A program made the position numbers and the translations under genes. Shown here piece after piece: positions 27,735 to 36,903 of a DNA stretch of 64,000 nucleotides. Numbering within the stretch: the first letter of the stretch is position 1; each line of letters begins with the position of its first letter. The notes under the pieces were generated by a model. That model was not told the origin of the DNA and made no database searches. It worked only from the letters and a program-made list of their open reading frames with translations. Origin of the DNA: Mesorhizobium sp. WSM4904 (lineage in GTDB: Bacteria > Pseudomonadota > Alphaproteobacteria > Rhizobiales > Rhizobiaceae); contig NZ_CP121354.1 of assembly GCF_029674545.1 (NCBI RefSeq), forward strand, positions 1,488,001-1,552,000, given 5' to 3'.

Positions 27735-28034
27735 CTACCCTCTGTGGGAATCGGGCTCTGAGCCGCGACGCTGCCTTGCGAGCGCAGGGGCTGCACGTAG
27801 GAGAGATGATGCAACGAGAAATCGCACGCGGGTTGCTGGCCTCGTGGGTTCGCCGACCGGCGTATTTGAGCCCGTCAGTTGGTCCTCACCCGCGCCTATT
27901 GCCACCGAGCGACTTGCATGTCCCTCCGACTCGGACCAGTTCCGAGAGCTGCGACGAGTTGCGCGCCGTGTGCTCCGATCAGATGGCCGCCGGTGACGCG
28001 TTCGATGGGCCGTCCCTCTTCGAGAGGAGATGAA
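27735..28034. other. ttsI leader region
   Basis: About 300 bases lie between the nod/tts boxes and the ttsI start. A plus-strand frame (27776-28033) runs into ttsI but has no recognisable domain, so I treat the stretch as untranslated leader. Confidence 0.4.
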
Positions 28035-28721
28035 ATGCGAACGCTGCTCGTGGATCATCATGCGGATCTTGCGCGCGCCATGCGACTTGCGCTCGGGGAT
28101 GGCGGCTTCGTCGTTGATGTCGTTGGTACTCTGGAACTGGCTTCGAGTGCATTTTCTTGCGCCAGCTATGAAATTCTCCTGCTGGAATTGGCTCTGCCAG
28201 ATGGCGATGGCTTGGGTTGGCTGAGGCAGTTGAGGACCCACGGGCATTCAGTTCCTGCCGTCATTATGAGCAGCCTTAACGATCTCGATAAGCGAATTGC
28301 GATCTTCAACGGTGGTGCGGACGACTTTCTGCTCAAACCCATCTCTACCGATGAGCTTATTGCCAGAATGAGAGCCATTCTGCGCCGGGCGACACAGATG
28401 ACCGACCTGAGGCTCGTATTTGGCAATCTCGACTTTGATCCGGTCGCCCGCCAGGTTTTCGTTGATGGGCACCCAATGATGATCGCACGTCGCGAACTCT
28501 GTGTTCTAGAGCACCTGCTTAACCGGGCAGGCCGCATCGTGCCCCGTGCGCAATTGGAAGATCACCTCTATTCATTCAACGACGACGTGTCTGCCAACGC
28601 GCTTGAAGTCGGAATTTATCGTTTACGGGGACATCTGACCAGATCAGGTGCAACGCCACGGATCAAGACCATCCGAGGCATTGGTTACATCCTAGAATTG
28701 ACTGACGCCTCGTCCGCATAG
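28035..28721 (+). CDS. ttsI: TtsI, transcriptional activator of the T3SS regulon
   Basis: 228-residue OmpR-type response regulator that binds tts boxes. The start MRTLLVDHHADLARAM has GAGAGGAGA just upstream. The receiver domain spans residues 1-115 and the winged helix ~125-225 (RRELCVLEHLLNRAGRIVPRAQLEDHLYS in two parts, then VGIYRLRGHLTR, IKTIRGIGYIL). The phospho-acceptor Asp is replaced by Glu at residue 51 (LLLELALPDGDG), a known TtsI feature implying activity without a partner kinase. The Lys in DDFLLKP is kept. No sensor kinase gene is nearby. It starts the ttsI-rhcC2-lipoprotein run. Confidence 0.95.
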   Translation: MRTLLVDHHADLARAMRLALGDGGFVVDVVGTLELASSAFSCASYEILLLELALPDGDGLGWLRQLRTHGHSVPAVIMSSLNDLDKRIAIFNGGADDFLLKPISTDELIARMRAILRRATQMTDLRLVFGNLDFDPVARQVFVDGHPMMIARRELCVLEHLLNRAGRIVPRAQLEDHLYSFNDDVSANALEVGIYRLRGHLTRSGATPRIKTIRGIGYILELTDASSA

Positions 28722-28747
28722 TTTGTCGAATCGAAAGAAGATCTATT

Positions 28748-30214
28748 TTGCTGATCCTTCAACATCCTTGCGCTGCGCTCAATTGGCGGGCGATCGCCAA
28801 CAAGGTTACAAGACCTGCAGTGCCCCGTTACCTGGGCCATCTCCTCTGCGCGCTTATTGTGACTTTCCCACTTGGTGTCGCGGCGCAAAACAAGCAGGAC
28901 AAAGGCCCGCCGCATGCGGCTTCGAATAGCATCAACGCCACGCTGACCCTTTCCTCTTCGCTCGGGGAGACCGTTCATCTGCCCGGGCCAGCCACGACCA
29001 TCTTTGTTGCTGACCCCACGATCGCGGATTTTCAGGCGCCATCGAGCAAAACAATCTTCGTCTTTGGCAAGAAATCGGGGCGGACCAGCCTATTCGCCTT
29101 GGATGGCAATGGCGAGCCTCTCGCCGAATTGCGTATCGTTGTCACGCAACCGATCGGGGATTTACGCGCCATGTTGCGGGAGCAGGTCGGCGACTATCCC
29201 ATCCGCGTCAACTATACGCCGCGCGGCGCAATCCTTAGCGGGACGGCGCCCGACGCAGAGGTCGCCGACACCGCAAAAAGAGTCACTGAGCAATATCTGG
29301 GCGACGGAGCGCAAGTCGTCAACAACATCAAGGTCGCTGGATCCCTGCAAGTTAACCTCAGCGTGCGCGTAGCCGAAGTCTCACGCAGCGCCATGAAGTC
29401 ACTCGGCGTCAACTTGTCCGCCTTCGGTCAAATCGGCAATTTCAAAGTGGGCGTTCTAAGCGGAAGCGCTGCAAGCGCTGGGTCTGGTTCAACCCAGGGT
29501 GGCGGTACAGCAGAAATCGGATTCGACAACGGTGCCGTCAACGTCAGCGCGGTTCTCGACGCGCTCGCCAAGGAGCATATAGCTTCCGTCCTGGCTGAGC
29601 CGAACCTCACCGCTATGTCGGGTGAAAAGGCCAGCTTTCTCGCGGGCGGCGAATTTCCCATTCCTGTCCTGCAGGAAAACAGGCAGGTATCGGTTGAATT
29701 CCGTCACTTCGGCGTCAGTCTGGAATTTGTGCCGACAGTTCTCAGCAACAATCAAATCAACATTCACGTAACGCCCGAAGTCAGTGAACTGTCGACGCAA
29801 GGTGCCGTGCAAATCAACGGAATTTCCGTGCCGGCAGTTTCCACGCGCCGAGCCGATACGGTCGTCGAACTCGCCAGCGGCCAGAGCTTCGCAATCGGCG
29901 GTCTAATCAGGCGGAACGTCAACAATGATGTCAGGGCCTTTCCCTGGCTCGGAGAACTGGCGATCCTGGGACCGCTTTTTCGCTCGACCTCGTTTCAAAA
30001 AGAGGAGTCAGAACTGGTCATTCTAGTTACGCCTTACATTGTAAGACCAGGCTCCAACCCAAACCAGATGAGCGCACCGACCGAGCGGGCGGCACCGGCT
30101 TTGAACGGAGGGGGCGCTCCGACGAATTCCGTGACAAGTCCCCCGCGAGACCGCGCTGCTATCCGTGCGGGCGCGCCAAGCGCCCAGGGCGGTCTCGGCT
30201 TCATCATCGAATAG
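28748..30214 (+). CDS. rhcC2: RhcC2, pore-forming part of the split T3SS secretin
   Basis: 488-residue secretin-family outer-membrane protein. The start is a TTG at 28748 with GAAAGAAG upstream. A signal-like segment (VPRYLGHLLCALIVTFPLGVAAQ in two parts) precedes the mature N-terminus. Residues ~55-220 hold the Pil/secretin N-domain and a BON-like repeat. The secretin domain follows: ALAKEHIASVLAEPNLTAMSG, SFLAGGEFPIPV, RRADTVVELASGQSFAIGGL and SELVILVTPYIVRP. It complements RhcC1. It starts 26 bases after ttsI, as y4xJ follows y4xI in NGR234. Its overall layout also resembles CpaC, consistent with the CpaD-like neighbour. Confidence 0.92.
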   Translation: MLILQHPCAALNWRAIANKVTRPAVPRYLGHLLCALIVTFPLGVAAQNKQDKGPPHAASNSINATLTLSSSLGETVHLPGPATTIFVADPTIADFQAPSSKTIFVFGKKSGRTSLFALDGNGEPLAELRIVVTQPIGDLRAMLREQVGDYPIRVNYTPRGAILSGTAPDAEVADTAKRVTEQYLGDGAQVVNNIKVAGSLQVNLSVRVAEVSRSAMKSLGVNLSAFGQIGNFKVGVLSGSAASAGSGSTQGGGTAEIGFDNGAVNVSAVLDALAKEHIASVLAEPNLTAMSGEKASFLAGGEFPIPVLQENRQVSVEFRHFGVSLEFVPTVLSNNQINIHVTPEVSELSTQGAVQINGISVPAVSTRRADTVVELASGQSFAIGGLIRRNVNNDVRAFPWLGELAILGPLFRSTSFQKEESELVILVTPYIVRPGSNPNQMSAPTERAAPALNGGGAPTNSVTSPPRDRAAIRAGAPSAQGGLGFIIE

Positions 30215-30226
30215 TGTCATCCAAAG

Positions 30227-30787
30227 ATGTTGCGTTTTATAATCCTCTTTGTCGCTCTGGCACCAAGCGTAAGTGGCTGCACAAGCACTACGCCAGTTGA
30301 TGTCGAACCATCGGCACCAATGCTTGTCCGAGAGGAGACCACCGTCCTGACGTTGCAAAGCCTGCGCGCTTCCGAACGGCAGCGTTTGCGTGTTTTCCTA
30401 GACAAGGCCAGTCGCGGCCGGTTCGATGCCATCCACCTCCTCATCAGCGGTTCGCCCCAGCTCAGCGCAGGGGTAGCCCATCAGGCCAGGCAGTTGGCAA
30501 TCGAAGAAGACAACATTCAATTGCGCGATCAACACGACGCCGGCTCAGTGCGAATTGAGGCGATTGTCTATCACGCCCGTCCGCCGGTCTGTCCCTCATA
30601 TGGTGCCTTACCCAATGAAGAATCCTTCAAACAGCCGCTTGGTTGTTCGACAGGACATAACCTGGCCGTGATGGTCAACGATCCGCGCGATCTGCTCGAC
30701 AATCAGGCCGTCAAGGCCGGCGATGGCGATCGTGCTTCTGTACCAGTTGCAACTTACAGAACATTCGGGACGGATAAAGGTGGCTGA
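30227..30787 (+). CDS. CpaD-like pilus-assembly lipoprotein (Y4xK type)
   Basis: 186-residue lipoprotein: signal peptide MLRFIILFVALAPSVSGC with the lipid-anchored Cys at residue 18. The body resembles CpaD (SERQRLRVFLDKASRGRFDAIH in part, SVRIEAIVYHARPPVCPSYG, LGCSTGHNLAVMVNDPRDLL). CpaD proteins help assemble secretins of Flp pili. Only 12 bases separate it from rhcC2, so it may assist insertion of the RhcC2 secretin; that role is inferred. The position matches y4xK. Confidence 0.8.
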   Translation: MLRFIILFVALAPSVSGCTSTTPVDVEPSAPMLVREETTVLTLQSLRASERQRLRVFLDKASRGRFDAIHLLISGSPQLSAGVAHQARQLAIEEDNIQLRDQHDAGSVRIEAIVYHARPPVCPSYGALPNEESFKQPLGCSTGHNLAVMVNDPRDLLDNQAVKAGDGDRASVPVATYRTFGTDKGG

Positions 30788-30870
30788 TACCGCCCTTATC
30801 TCGGCAGCACTCCTACCGGAGATTGAAAGCTTCCAATCGCGTCCTGATCTAAAATAAAAGGAACCGCTGG

Positions 30871-32742
30871 ATGCAATATAGGCGCTATATCGAGGGCCTT
30901 AGGGCCGTTGCTGTACTTCCGGTCGTACTCTTTCATTTCGGAATTTCGGCGATCCCGGGTGGCTTTAGCGGGGTCGATATCTTCTTCGTCATCTCCGGCT
31001 ACCTAACCAGCGGAAGCCTCCTGGATGACCTTGAACGCGGCCAATTTTCCATCGTCAACTTCTACTGGCGCCGTGCCCGGCGCATTCTGCCGGCGCTCGT
31101 CTTTGTGATGCTTCTCACCTGCATTGCGGCATTGTTCATTCTTCTGCCACCGGATCTGCGCGGATTCAGTCTTAGCATCATAGCTACCTCGACCTTCTGG
31201 TCGAACGTTTTCTTCTGGAAAACGTCAAGTTACTTCTCTATCGATGCCGCGCTTCTACCACTGTTGCACACTTGGCCGCTTTCCGTAGCGGAGCAGTACT
31301 ACATCTTCGCACCAATCCTGATGTTCCTAATCTATCGCTACATCGGGAAGCGCTGGCTGACGACACTTCTTCCGATAATTCTCTGCAGCTTCGTAGTGGC
31401 GGTGATGGCGACATCGCTGGCACCCACCGCCGGATTCTATCTGCTGCCGACCCGAATCTGGGAACTCATGTTGGGCGCCCTGCTCATGCTCAAATGCCCC
31501 TCGCCGCTGGGCAACCGACTCCTGATGGAGTCGGTGGGGGTGGCCGGATTTGGCCTTCTCGCCATCGGGTTCTTCGCGATTTCGGCGAGTGATCCGTTCC
31601 CAGGCTACAACGCCTTGTATCCATGCATCGGAACGGCCCTTCTGATCTATGTTGGCCAAAATACCCCCTCGACGGTCGCCACCCGCATGCTCGAAGTCAG
31701 GCCGCTGGTCTGGATTGGGCTCATCTCGTATTCGTTGTATCTTGTTCACTGGCCTCTCAATGCGTTCGCGCACTATCTTTCGTTCCAAAAACTCGATCCG
31801 TTGATGACCGGTGCGATGTTGGTGGCAAGCCTCGCATTGGCTGCATTCTCCTGGAAGTTTGTAGAGCAGCCGTTTCGACAGAAGAGGGCCTTCACCTCCC
31901 CGGGGCCTATCTTCGCCTTTTCAGCGCTCGCGATCGTTGTCCTTTGTGCCGGCGGAGCGGCGGGGGCGCTCGGCAACGGCTTTCCGCAACGGTTTCCGGA
32001 CTATGTCCAGCGGCGCATTTCCGTCGGGGACTGGAGGAATGGCATCTGTTTCAACGAGGGCACCAGCCGGATCGAAAGCTGGAATATGGAGGATTGCACG
32101 CGCACCAGCGGTTTTCCAACAACGGTTTTTTTGTGGGGCGACTCCTTCGCCGCGCACTATGTTTCCGGCTTGGGTGCTAACATAAATCGATTGCAGGCGA
32201 ACATCGTTGAATATACGTACGCCAGCTGCGCGCCGATACTCTATTACTACCCGTACGATCGTCTTGATTGTGTCCGGTTCAATCGCAAGGCCTTGGACGT
32301 CATCTTGGAAGCGGACATCAAGACGGTTATCCTCAGCGGTAGATGGAGTGACTATGAGGTCAGAGGTTTCGACGGTCTTCAGCAAACAATCGCTACGCTT
32401 CGTGCCCTGGGCGTGCGCGTGTTTGTCATCGGCCAGTCTCCGCAGTTCCCAACTGACGTCCGGAAAATTGCGTTCTTCGCCAAGCGCCAAAATCTGGACG
32501 ATACGTCCTGGCCGATCGCGATGGACCCCGACGTCAACGAACGTGTGCGCTCATTTACCAAAGGCGCCACATTCATCGATCCGCTGAAATTCCTGTGCAG
32601 CGCAGGACGCTGCGCCTATTTCGATAGAGGAGAGTTTTTATATTTCGACTATGGTCATTTCTCTTCAGCCGGCGCCACACTGGCAATCTCGAAATACTGG
32701 CCGGCTTTTGGCAAGGACAATGCTCTTCCTAAGACGAAGTAG
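30871..32742 (+). CDS. Acyltransferase (OafA/YrhL type) with SGNH hydrolase-like C-terminal domain
   Basis: 623-residue inner-membrane acyltransferase that probably O-acetylates a surface polysaccharide. The N-terminal ~350 residues form the acyltransferase-3 domain with about ten helices. The family start (YIEGLRAVAVLPVVLFHFG, with His) and FYWRRARRILPAL (Arg) are present. The C-terminal SGNH domain carries FLWGDSFAAHY near residue 426 and FDYGHFSSAG near residue 600, a plausible Ser...Asp-x-x-His set. AAAAGGA lies 8-9 bases before the ATG. It follows the CpaD-like gene by 83 bases, in the same direction as ttsI. The substrate is unknown. Confidence 0.9.
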   Translation: MQYRRYIEGLRAVAVLPVVLFHFGISAIPGGFSGVDIFFVISGYLTSGSLLDDLERGQFSIVNFYWRRARRILPALVFVMLLTCIAALFILLPPDLRGFSLSIIATSTFWSNVFFWKTSSYFSIDAALLPLLHTWPLSVAEQYYIFAPILMFLIYRYIGKRWLTTLLPIILCSFVVAVMATSLAPTAGFYLLPTRIWELMLGALLMLKCPSPLGNRLLMESVGVAGFGLLAIGFFAISASDPFPGYNALYPCIGTALLIYVGQNTPSTVATRMLEVRPLVWIGLISYSLYLVHWPLNAFAHYLSFQKLDPLMTGAMLVASLALAAFSWKFVEQPFRQKRAFTSPGPIFAFSALAIVVLCAGGAAGALGNGFPQRFPDYVQRRISVGDWRNGICFNEGTSRIESWNMEDCTRTSGFPTTVFLWGDSFAAHYVSGLGANINRLQANIVEYTYASCAPILYYYPYDRLDCVRFNRKALDVILEADIKTVILSGRWSDYEVRGFDGLQQTIATLRALGVRVFVIGQSPQFPTDVRKIAFFAKRQNLDDTSWPIAMDPDVNERVRSFTKGATFIDPLKFLCSAGRCAYFDRGEFLYFDYGHFSSAGATLAISKYWPAFGKDNALPKTK

Positions 32743-32847
32743 CGGCTCAGCGGCTGACAAGCACCAGTACGGGTCCCAGTGATAGCTCCTGCTTCCGCAG
32801 CAGCCGCGACGATGGAGCTGTTCAGGTTTAAGGCCCCCCGATAGTGA

Positions 32848-33890
32848 CCTAGGTGTGGAGCTTCAACAGGTTGTCCTCGATCAGGGCGAGGCGACTGATA
32901 GGCGTTTTTGACTTTAGGCTGCCATGTGGACGATGCCAATTGTATCTGTGCAGCCAGACAGGCAGTTCGGCGGCACGATGATCGGATGTCGGATAGGCAA
33001 TGGCGTAGGCCCATTCGCGCAGTGCTGTCTGGATGAAGCGCTCGGCCTTGCCATTGGTCTTGGGCGTATAGGGTCTTGTCGTGACGTGCTTGAGGCCGAG
33101 ATCGCGGCAGGCCTTGGCGAAGGCCTTTGATCTGTAGCAGGAGCCGTTGTCGGTCATGACGCGGGCTATCGTGACGCCGAGGCTGGCGTAATAGGCGACC
33201 GCGGCCTTGAGGAAGGCGATGGCGCACTCCTTTTTCTCGTCGGGCAGGATTTGCGAGAAGGCGATGCGGGACGCGTCGTCGATGCAGACATGGACGAACT
33301 CCCAGCCGGCGCCGCGCGACTTGCCCTTTGCGGATCGCCGGTGATACGATGGCCGACTTGGCTGAAGCGGCCGAGCTTCTTGATGTCGATATGGATCATC
33401 TCGCCGGGATGCTCCCGCTCGTAGCGCCGGACCGGTTCGGCCGGCTCGATATCCCTGAGCCGCGACAGCCCGGCACGCTTGAGAACCCGGCTGACGGTGG
33501 CGGGCGAGACGCCGACCTCATGGGCGATGTGCTTGCCGGTCAGCCGCTGGCGACGCAAGGCTGCGATGCGCTCGGCCACGGACTGTTCGGTCAGGCTCGG
33601 CATGACGGTGGGCCGCGACGAGCGGTCGACCATGCCGGCCCGCCCTTTGGTCTTATAGCGCTCGACCCAGCGCGCCACGATCTTGGCCGACACGCCATAG
33701 ACGCGCGCCGCATGGGCTTTGGAAAAAGCGCCTTCTATCACCGATAACGCCATCTCCTCTCGACGCAGCGGTGTGAGACGGGCATTCTTGTGGATGTTCA
33801 TTCGGACCCTCCGATGGATGCTGAAGCGTGGTAACTCCAGTCTCCTCGGTCCGGTCCGAATGGACAACCTCTCGAAAGCTCACACCTAGG
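32848..33890 (-). mobile_element. IS481-type insertion sequence, ~1.04 kb, inactivated
   Basis: Short inverted ends are visible: CCTAGGTGTG at 32848-32857 and its exact reverse complement CACACCTAGG at 33881-33890, with a few further matching bases inward (GGAGCTT against GAGCTTT). Exact borders and target duplication could not be fixed by eye. Inside is one transposase gene with a frame break. Confidence 0.75.
32849..33801 (-). pseudogene. IS481-family transposase, frameshifted
   Basis: The N-terminal part from MNIHKNARLTPLRREEM (33801) has a helix-turn-helix (AHAARVYGVSAKIVARWVERY) and RSSRPTVMPS, running to GHRITGDPQ near 33335. There the frame slips; in the shifted frame the DDE core continues (SRGAGWEFVHVCIDDASR, then MTDNGSCYRSKAFAKACRDL, TRPYTPKTNGKAERFIQTAL, PHGSLKSKTPISRL). 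The break lies in GATCCGCAAAGGGCAAG, two bases more than the expected reading. A single-frame product is normal for IS481, so this copy is probably dead. Confidence 0.88.
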
Positions 33891-34139
33891 ATGGGTGCTG
33901 CCACGCGGCTCGGACTCAGCGTGCATTATCACGTAAATGTTGAGAGAATGAATGGCGCCGCGAAGGGCAATTCCAGCCGTCCAAAGCGACAGGCGTGTCG
34001 CGGCCTCGACATTGCAGTGGCGCTTACCTAACACGGCCTCACACTGCCCTCTAAACGGCCCCGAATTTGAACTGACGGCCCCTGGCCGGTTCATCGGGCA
34101 GGTCAAGGGCTAGGTGTAGTACACAGGGCTCATAACTTT

Positions 34140-34261
34140 CAGTTTCTAGTTGGTACGATGGGCCGTGGACGGTCGATGCAGACTTCAAGATGGCGAACGA
34201 AGCTCTCCATGCGTGCGTTGTCGAGGCAAGTGCCTTTGCCATGCTCGCGACTGGAGAGATT
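34140..34261 (-). pseudogene. IS3-type OrfB fragment
   Basis: The minus-strand frame near 34150-34250 reads TCLDNARMESFVRHLEVCID, matching the conserved C-terminal region of IS3-family OrfB (G-CLDNA-MESFF--LK-E). Only this piece remains, abutting the 3' end of the porin gene. The region 33896-34139 holds no gene I recognise. Confidence 0.6.
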
Positions 34262-35401
34262 TCAAAATGAGCCTTGTAAGCGGAGAATGCCGCCGACGCT
34301 GTTCGGCTTGCTCGTGCCCTTGACGGCGGTAGGCTCGGCAGGGCCGAGGCCAGAGTTGCCGTAGTGGTCGTAATCGACCTCGGCTGTGACCGTGAAGCCG
34401 GGAACGACCATGTAGGCGACGTTTGCAGCCACACCAGCATCCTTGAGCTGATCACCCGAGACCTGAAGGTTGAACGAAGTTTTCTCGTCAAACTCGTAGG
34501 TGGCGCCCGCCCAGAAAGCCCACTGGCCGTTCCAGATTTTGTACGAGCCGCGCCCATGATTGGCAATTGCGCCGTTTGAGTCCTCGTTGAGACTGGCATT
34601 GGAACCGTAGCCGAAGAGTCCAAACAGCGACAGCTGGTTTGTGACAGCGACGTCGACGCGGATCTTGCCGGCAAAAGCTTCGTAATTGCTGTCATAAGCC
34701 GCGACGCCGATGATCGAGCCCCAGCCTTGCGTGTATTTCAAGCCGGCGACAACGTGCGGAATATAGCTGTCGATAGTACCGGCTGAGCCCGATCCTTGTT
34801 CGAGCGAAATCACAGTCGAAATGCCGTTGCCGGCGTCGAAGTGGTACTGAGCCACGTTGGTGTCGAAGCCGGCCGACGGAACGAGCATACTATCGAGAAC
34901 GTTGCCAGCGTAGCTTGCAAACGTATCGAAGGCCGACCCCTCCTTGCCAACTCGCAGGCCTCCCAGCTCGACCCAGGCAGAAGCCAGTGCGAGGCCGCTG
35001 TTGAAATCATAGTTCTGAGGACTGTCATGCGAGTTAGCGCTGTTGCCAAAATTCACCTGGGTTTCGGTATAGGTCGTCAACGCGCCGAGCTCGGTCTGCT
35101 GGCCGGTCCAAGTTTTGAACGTGAAGCGTGTGCTGTTTCGCCAAGTGCCTTGGTCCTCGCCAGTTCTCACGTCCGAGGTTCTTGCGCTGTCATACGATCG
35201 GACGTCACCCAGGCCGATATCGTAACGGACATAGCCGCCGATGCGCAGGCAGGTCTCGGTGTTGGGAATATAGGAATATCCCGAGCCGAGGACGTCGCAG
35301 ATCTTGATGTACTCGGCCGGTTCCCGCTCGGCGCCAGCTGCTCGACCGACGGAAATGGTCATCAGAGCAGTTAAGCCGAGAAGAGGACTCTTGATGTACA
35401 T
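34262..35401 (-). CDS. Alphaproteobacterial outer-membrane porin
   Basis: 379-residue porin of the Omp2/RopA (Porin_2) type, forming outer-membrane diffusion channels. The start MYIKSPLLGLTALMTISVG (35401, GGAG upstream) gives a signal peptide. Family marks: EYIKICDVLGSGYSYIPNTE, CLRIGGYVRYDIG, and a C-terminal Phe (GGILRLQGSF). The interior alternates short beta strands with Gly/Asn/Asp loops. It is flanked by IS debris, so it could be an island-specific porin. Confidence 0.9.
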   Translation of the reverse strand: MYIKSPLLGLTALMTISVGRAAGAEREPAEYIKICDVLGSGYSYIPNTETCLRIGGYVRYDIGLGDVRSYDSARTSDVRTGEDQGTWRNSTRFTFKTWTGQQTELGALTTYTETQVNFGNSANSHDSPQNYDFNSGLALASAWVELGGLRVGKEGSAFDTFASYAGNVLDSMLVPSAGFDTNVAQYHFDAGNGISTVISLEQGSGSAGTIDSYIPHVVAGLKYTQGWGSIIGVAAYDSNYEAFAGKIRVDVAVTNQLSLFGLFGYGSNASLNEDSNGAIANHGRGSYKIWNGQWAFWAGATYEFDEKTSFNLQVSGDQLKDAGVAANVAYMVVPGFTVTAEVDYDHYGNSGLGPAEPTAVKGTSKPNSVGGILRLQGSF

Positions 35402-36025
35402 GTCTAGATCTCCATGAAGGAATAAAAAGGATAGAGGCGAAAGAGCAAGCTTTTCCTCTAAATTTTGTGCGTGTTGTCTCCAATATGTGGACGCCAAAGC
35501 GCTTGACACGAGAGGTGAGCCAGCGTAAAAGCCACATGTACTTATAATAGTGTTTTCTGCTAGGAGATTCATTATCGTTTACATGTGAAACACTCCGGTC
35601 GGACCGCTGCAGCTCTCCGAATAGAGCAGCAAGCGACATGCCAACCTGAAGCGTAGATGCGGCCGACACCAAAATCGGGCCGACGCGCCTTCGTCTCGCT
35701 GGAATCACTTTTTTTGAGGGTCACTGCGAAAAGAAATGTGCGACACGGTTCGCCATGTTCGATATGTGACAGTCTCGTTTAACAGCGACGGCTTCCCGTC
35801 TGACCGCAACGGAGGCCGCGCCATCCGCTACCGAGAAGGATCACTGCGCGTACGCTCCGCAAGGGCTGCGCCAGGAACAGAGGGCGTGCACGTCCGAGGC
35901 GTCGCATGGTGGCCGCAGCACCTTTTCGCCGCTGTAAGTTCGCCGTGCAGGTACATTGCGCGGCCGGAAGCGAGAGGGAGCGCACCCTGAAACGGCTGCC
36001 TACGGCTCGCCTCGAGTAATTGGCG
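35402..36025. other. Intergenic stretch, no gene recognised
   Basis: This contains the porin upstream region (minus strand). Short open frames on both strands lack ribosome sites or recognisable domains. Confidence 0.4.
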
Positions 36026-36439
36026 ATGAACAGTATTCTCGAGAACTTAGTCTCGACGGAAAGAGCAACGAAAGGAAGCCGCTTGGACGAGCACGATCCG
36101 AAGGAAGAACCGATCGAGACCATTTTCCGCAACGGCACAATCACTGCCGTGGGTATCCTGCTTGCCTTTTCCCTCGGCTTCCTCACTCATTGGGCCGCGA
36201 ACCCCTTGCCATGGCAACTCTACGATCTGTTCGCCGTAGTGCCGATCCTGCTCGGCATCGCACTGCAGATGAGAGCGCTGTCCATGCTGCTCGACATGAG
36301 TTCCTTGCGGCGCCCCATCTACGAACGCGCCAATCGCATTTTCATGGTCGGCCTCATCCAGACCGCGTGTGGCGTCGGCATGGCCATCTTGGTCGATCTT
36401 TTCGGGATATCGGTAGGGGGCACGCTGCCCGGCGCTTGA
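36026..36439 (+). CDS. Small membrane protein of unknown function
   Basis: 137-residue protein from MNSILENLVSTERATKG. A hydrophilic N-terminus of ~35 residues (DEHDPKEEPIETIFRNG) precedes three hydrophobic helices: ITAVGILLAFSLGFLTHWA, LYDLFAVVPILLGIALQM, and FMVGLIQTACGVGMAILVDL. This looks like an inner-membrane protein, but I do not recognise the family. It stands alone between the porin and the hemN remnant. Confidence 0.7.
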   Translation: MNSILENLVSTERATKGSRLDEHDPKEEPIETIFRNGTITAVGILLAFSLGFLTHWAANPLPWQLYDLFAVVPILLGIALQMRALSMLLDMSSLRRPIYERANRIFMVGLIQTACGVGMAILVDLFGISVGGTLPGA

Positions 36440-36903
36440 CGACAAGCCACACCGCTCTTCGCTCGAAGCGACGTCAAGCCGGGGAACCTTGTGCACCCCC
36501 TAGCGGCGTCCTCCTTTCATCAAATGAGCCGACGTCAGCTTTAGAGCGTCTCGGTGGCTAAAGCCGGTATGGTTTTTCGGCCGGCAGGGAAGGCCGCTGG
36601 CTGGACCTGGATGGCGTCTGAACGAGGCTTGACAGGTCCGTTGCGTCGGACATGAATTTCGCATTGCAAAGTTCTTCCGCAGACGCCTCAAGCACACTGC
36701 ACTGGCGTCACGTACTCAGACGTTGAATGCGGCACCGCACCATCACCTCAGGCGCAACCATGGCACGCGCGCTCCCCGGCGTGGTTGACCCCATCCTGTC
36801 CAAACGAGACTGCGACATAAGCGGGACGCACTGACTTAGGTCAGAGACCAGGACGAGCGCGCAACGAAAGAATGATGGATGAGCGACGTGGGATGACAGC
36901 TCC
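36440..36903. other. Intergenic stretch, no gene recognised
   Basis: Upstream of the hemN remnant. No Fnr/FixK anaerobox (TTGAT-N4-ATCAA) was seen here, although hemN genes often carry one. Confidence 0.4.

Noticed and set aside
33862..33884. Apparent tts box (ACAACCTCTCGAAAGCTC)
   Set aside because: It lies at the right end of the IS481-type element; part is the terminal repeat (its counterpart is at 32848). It lacks GTCAG, and no gene follows on the plus strand.
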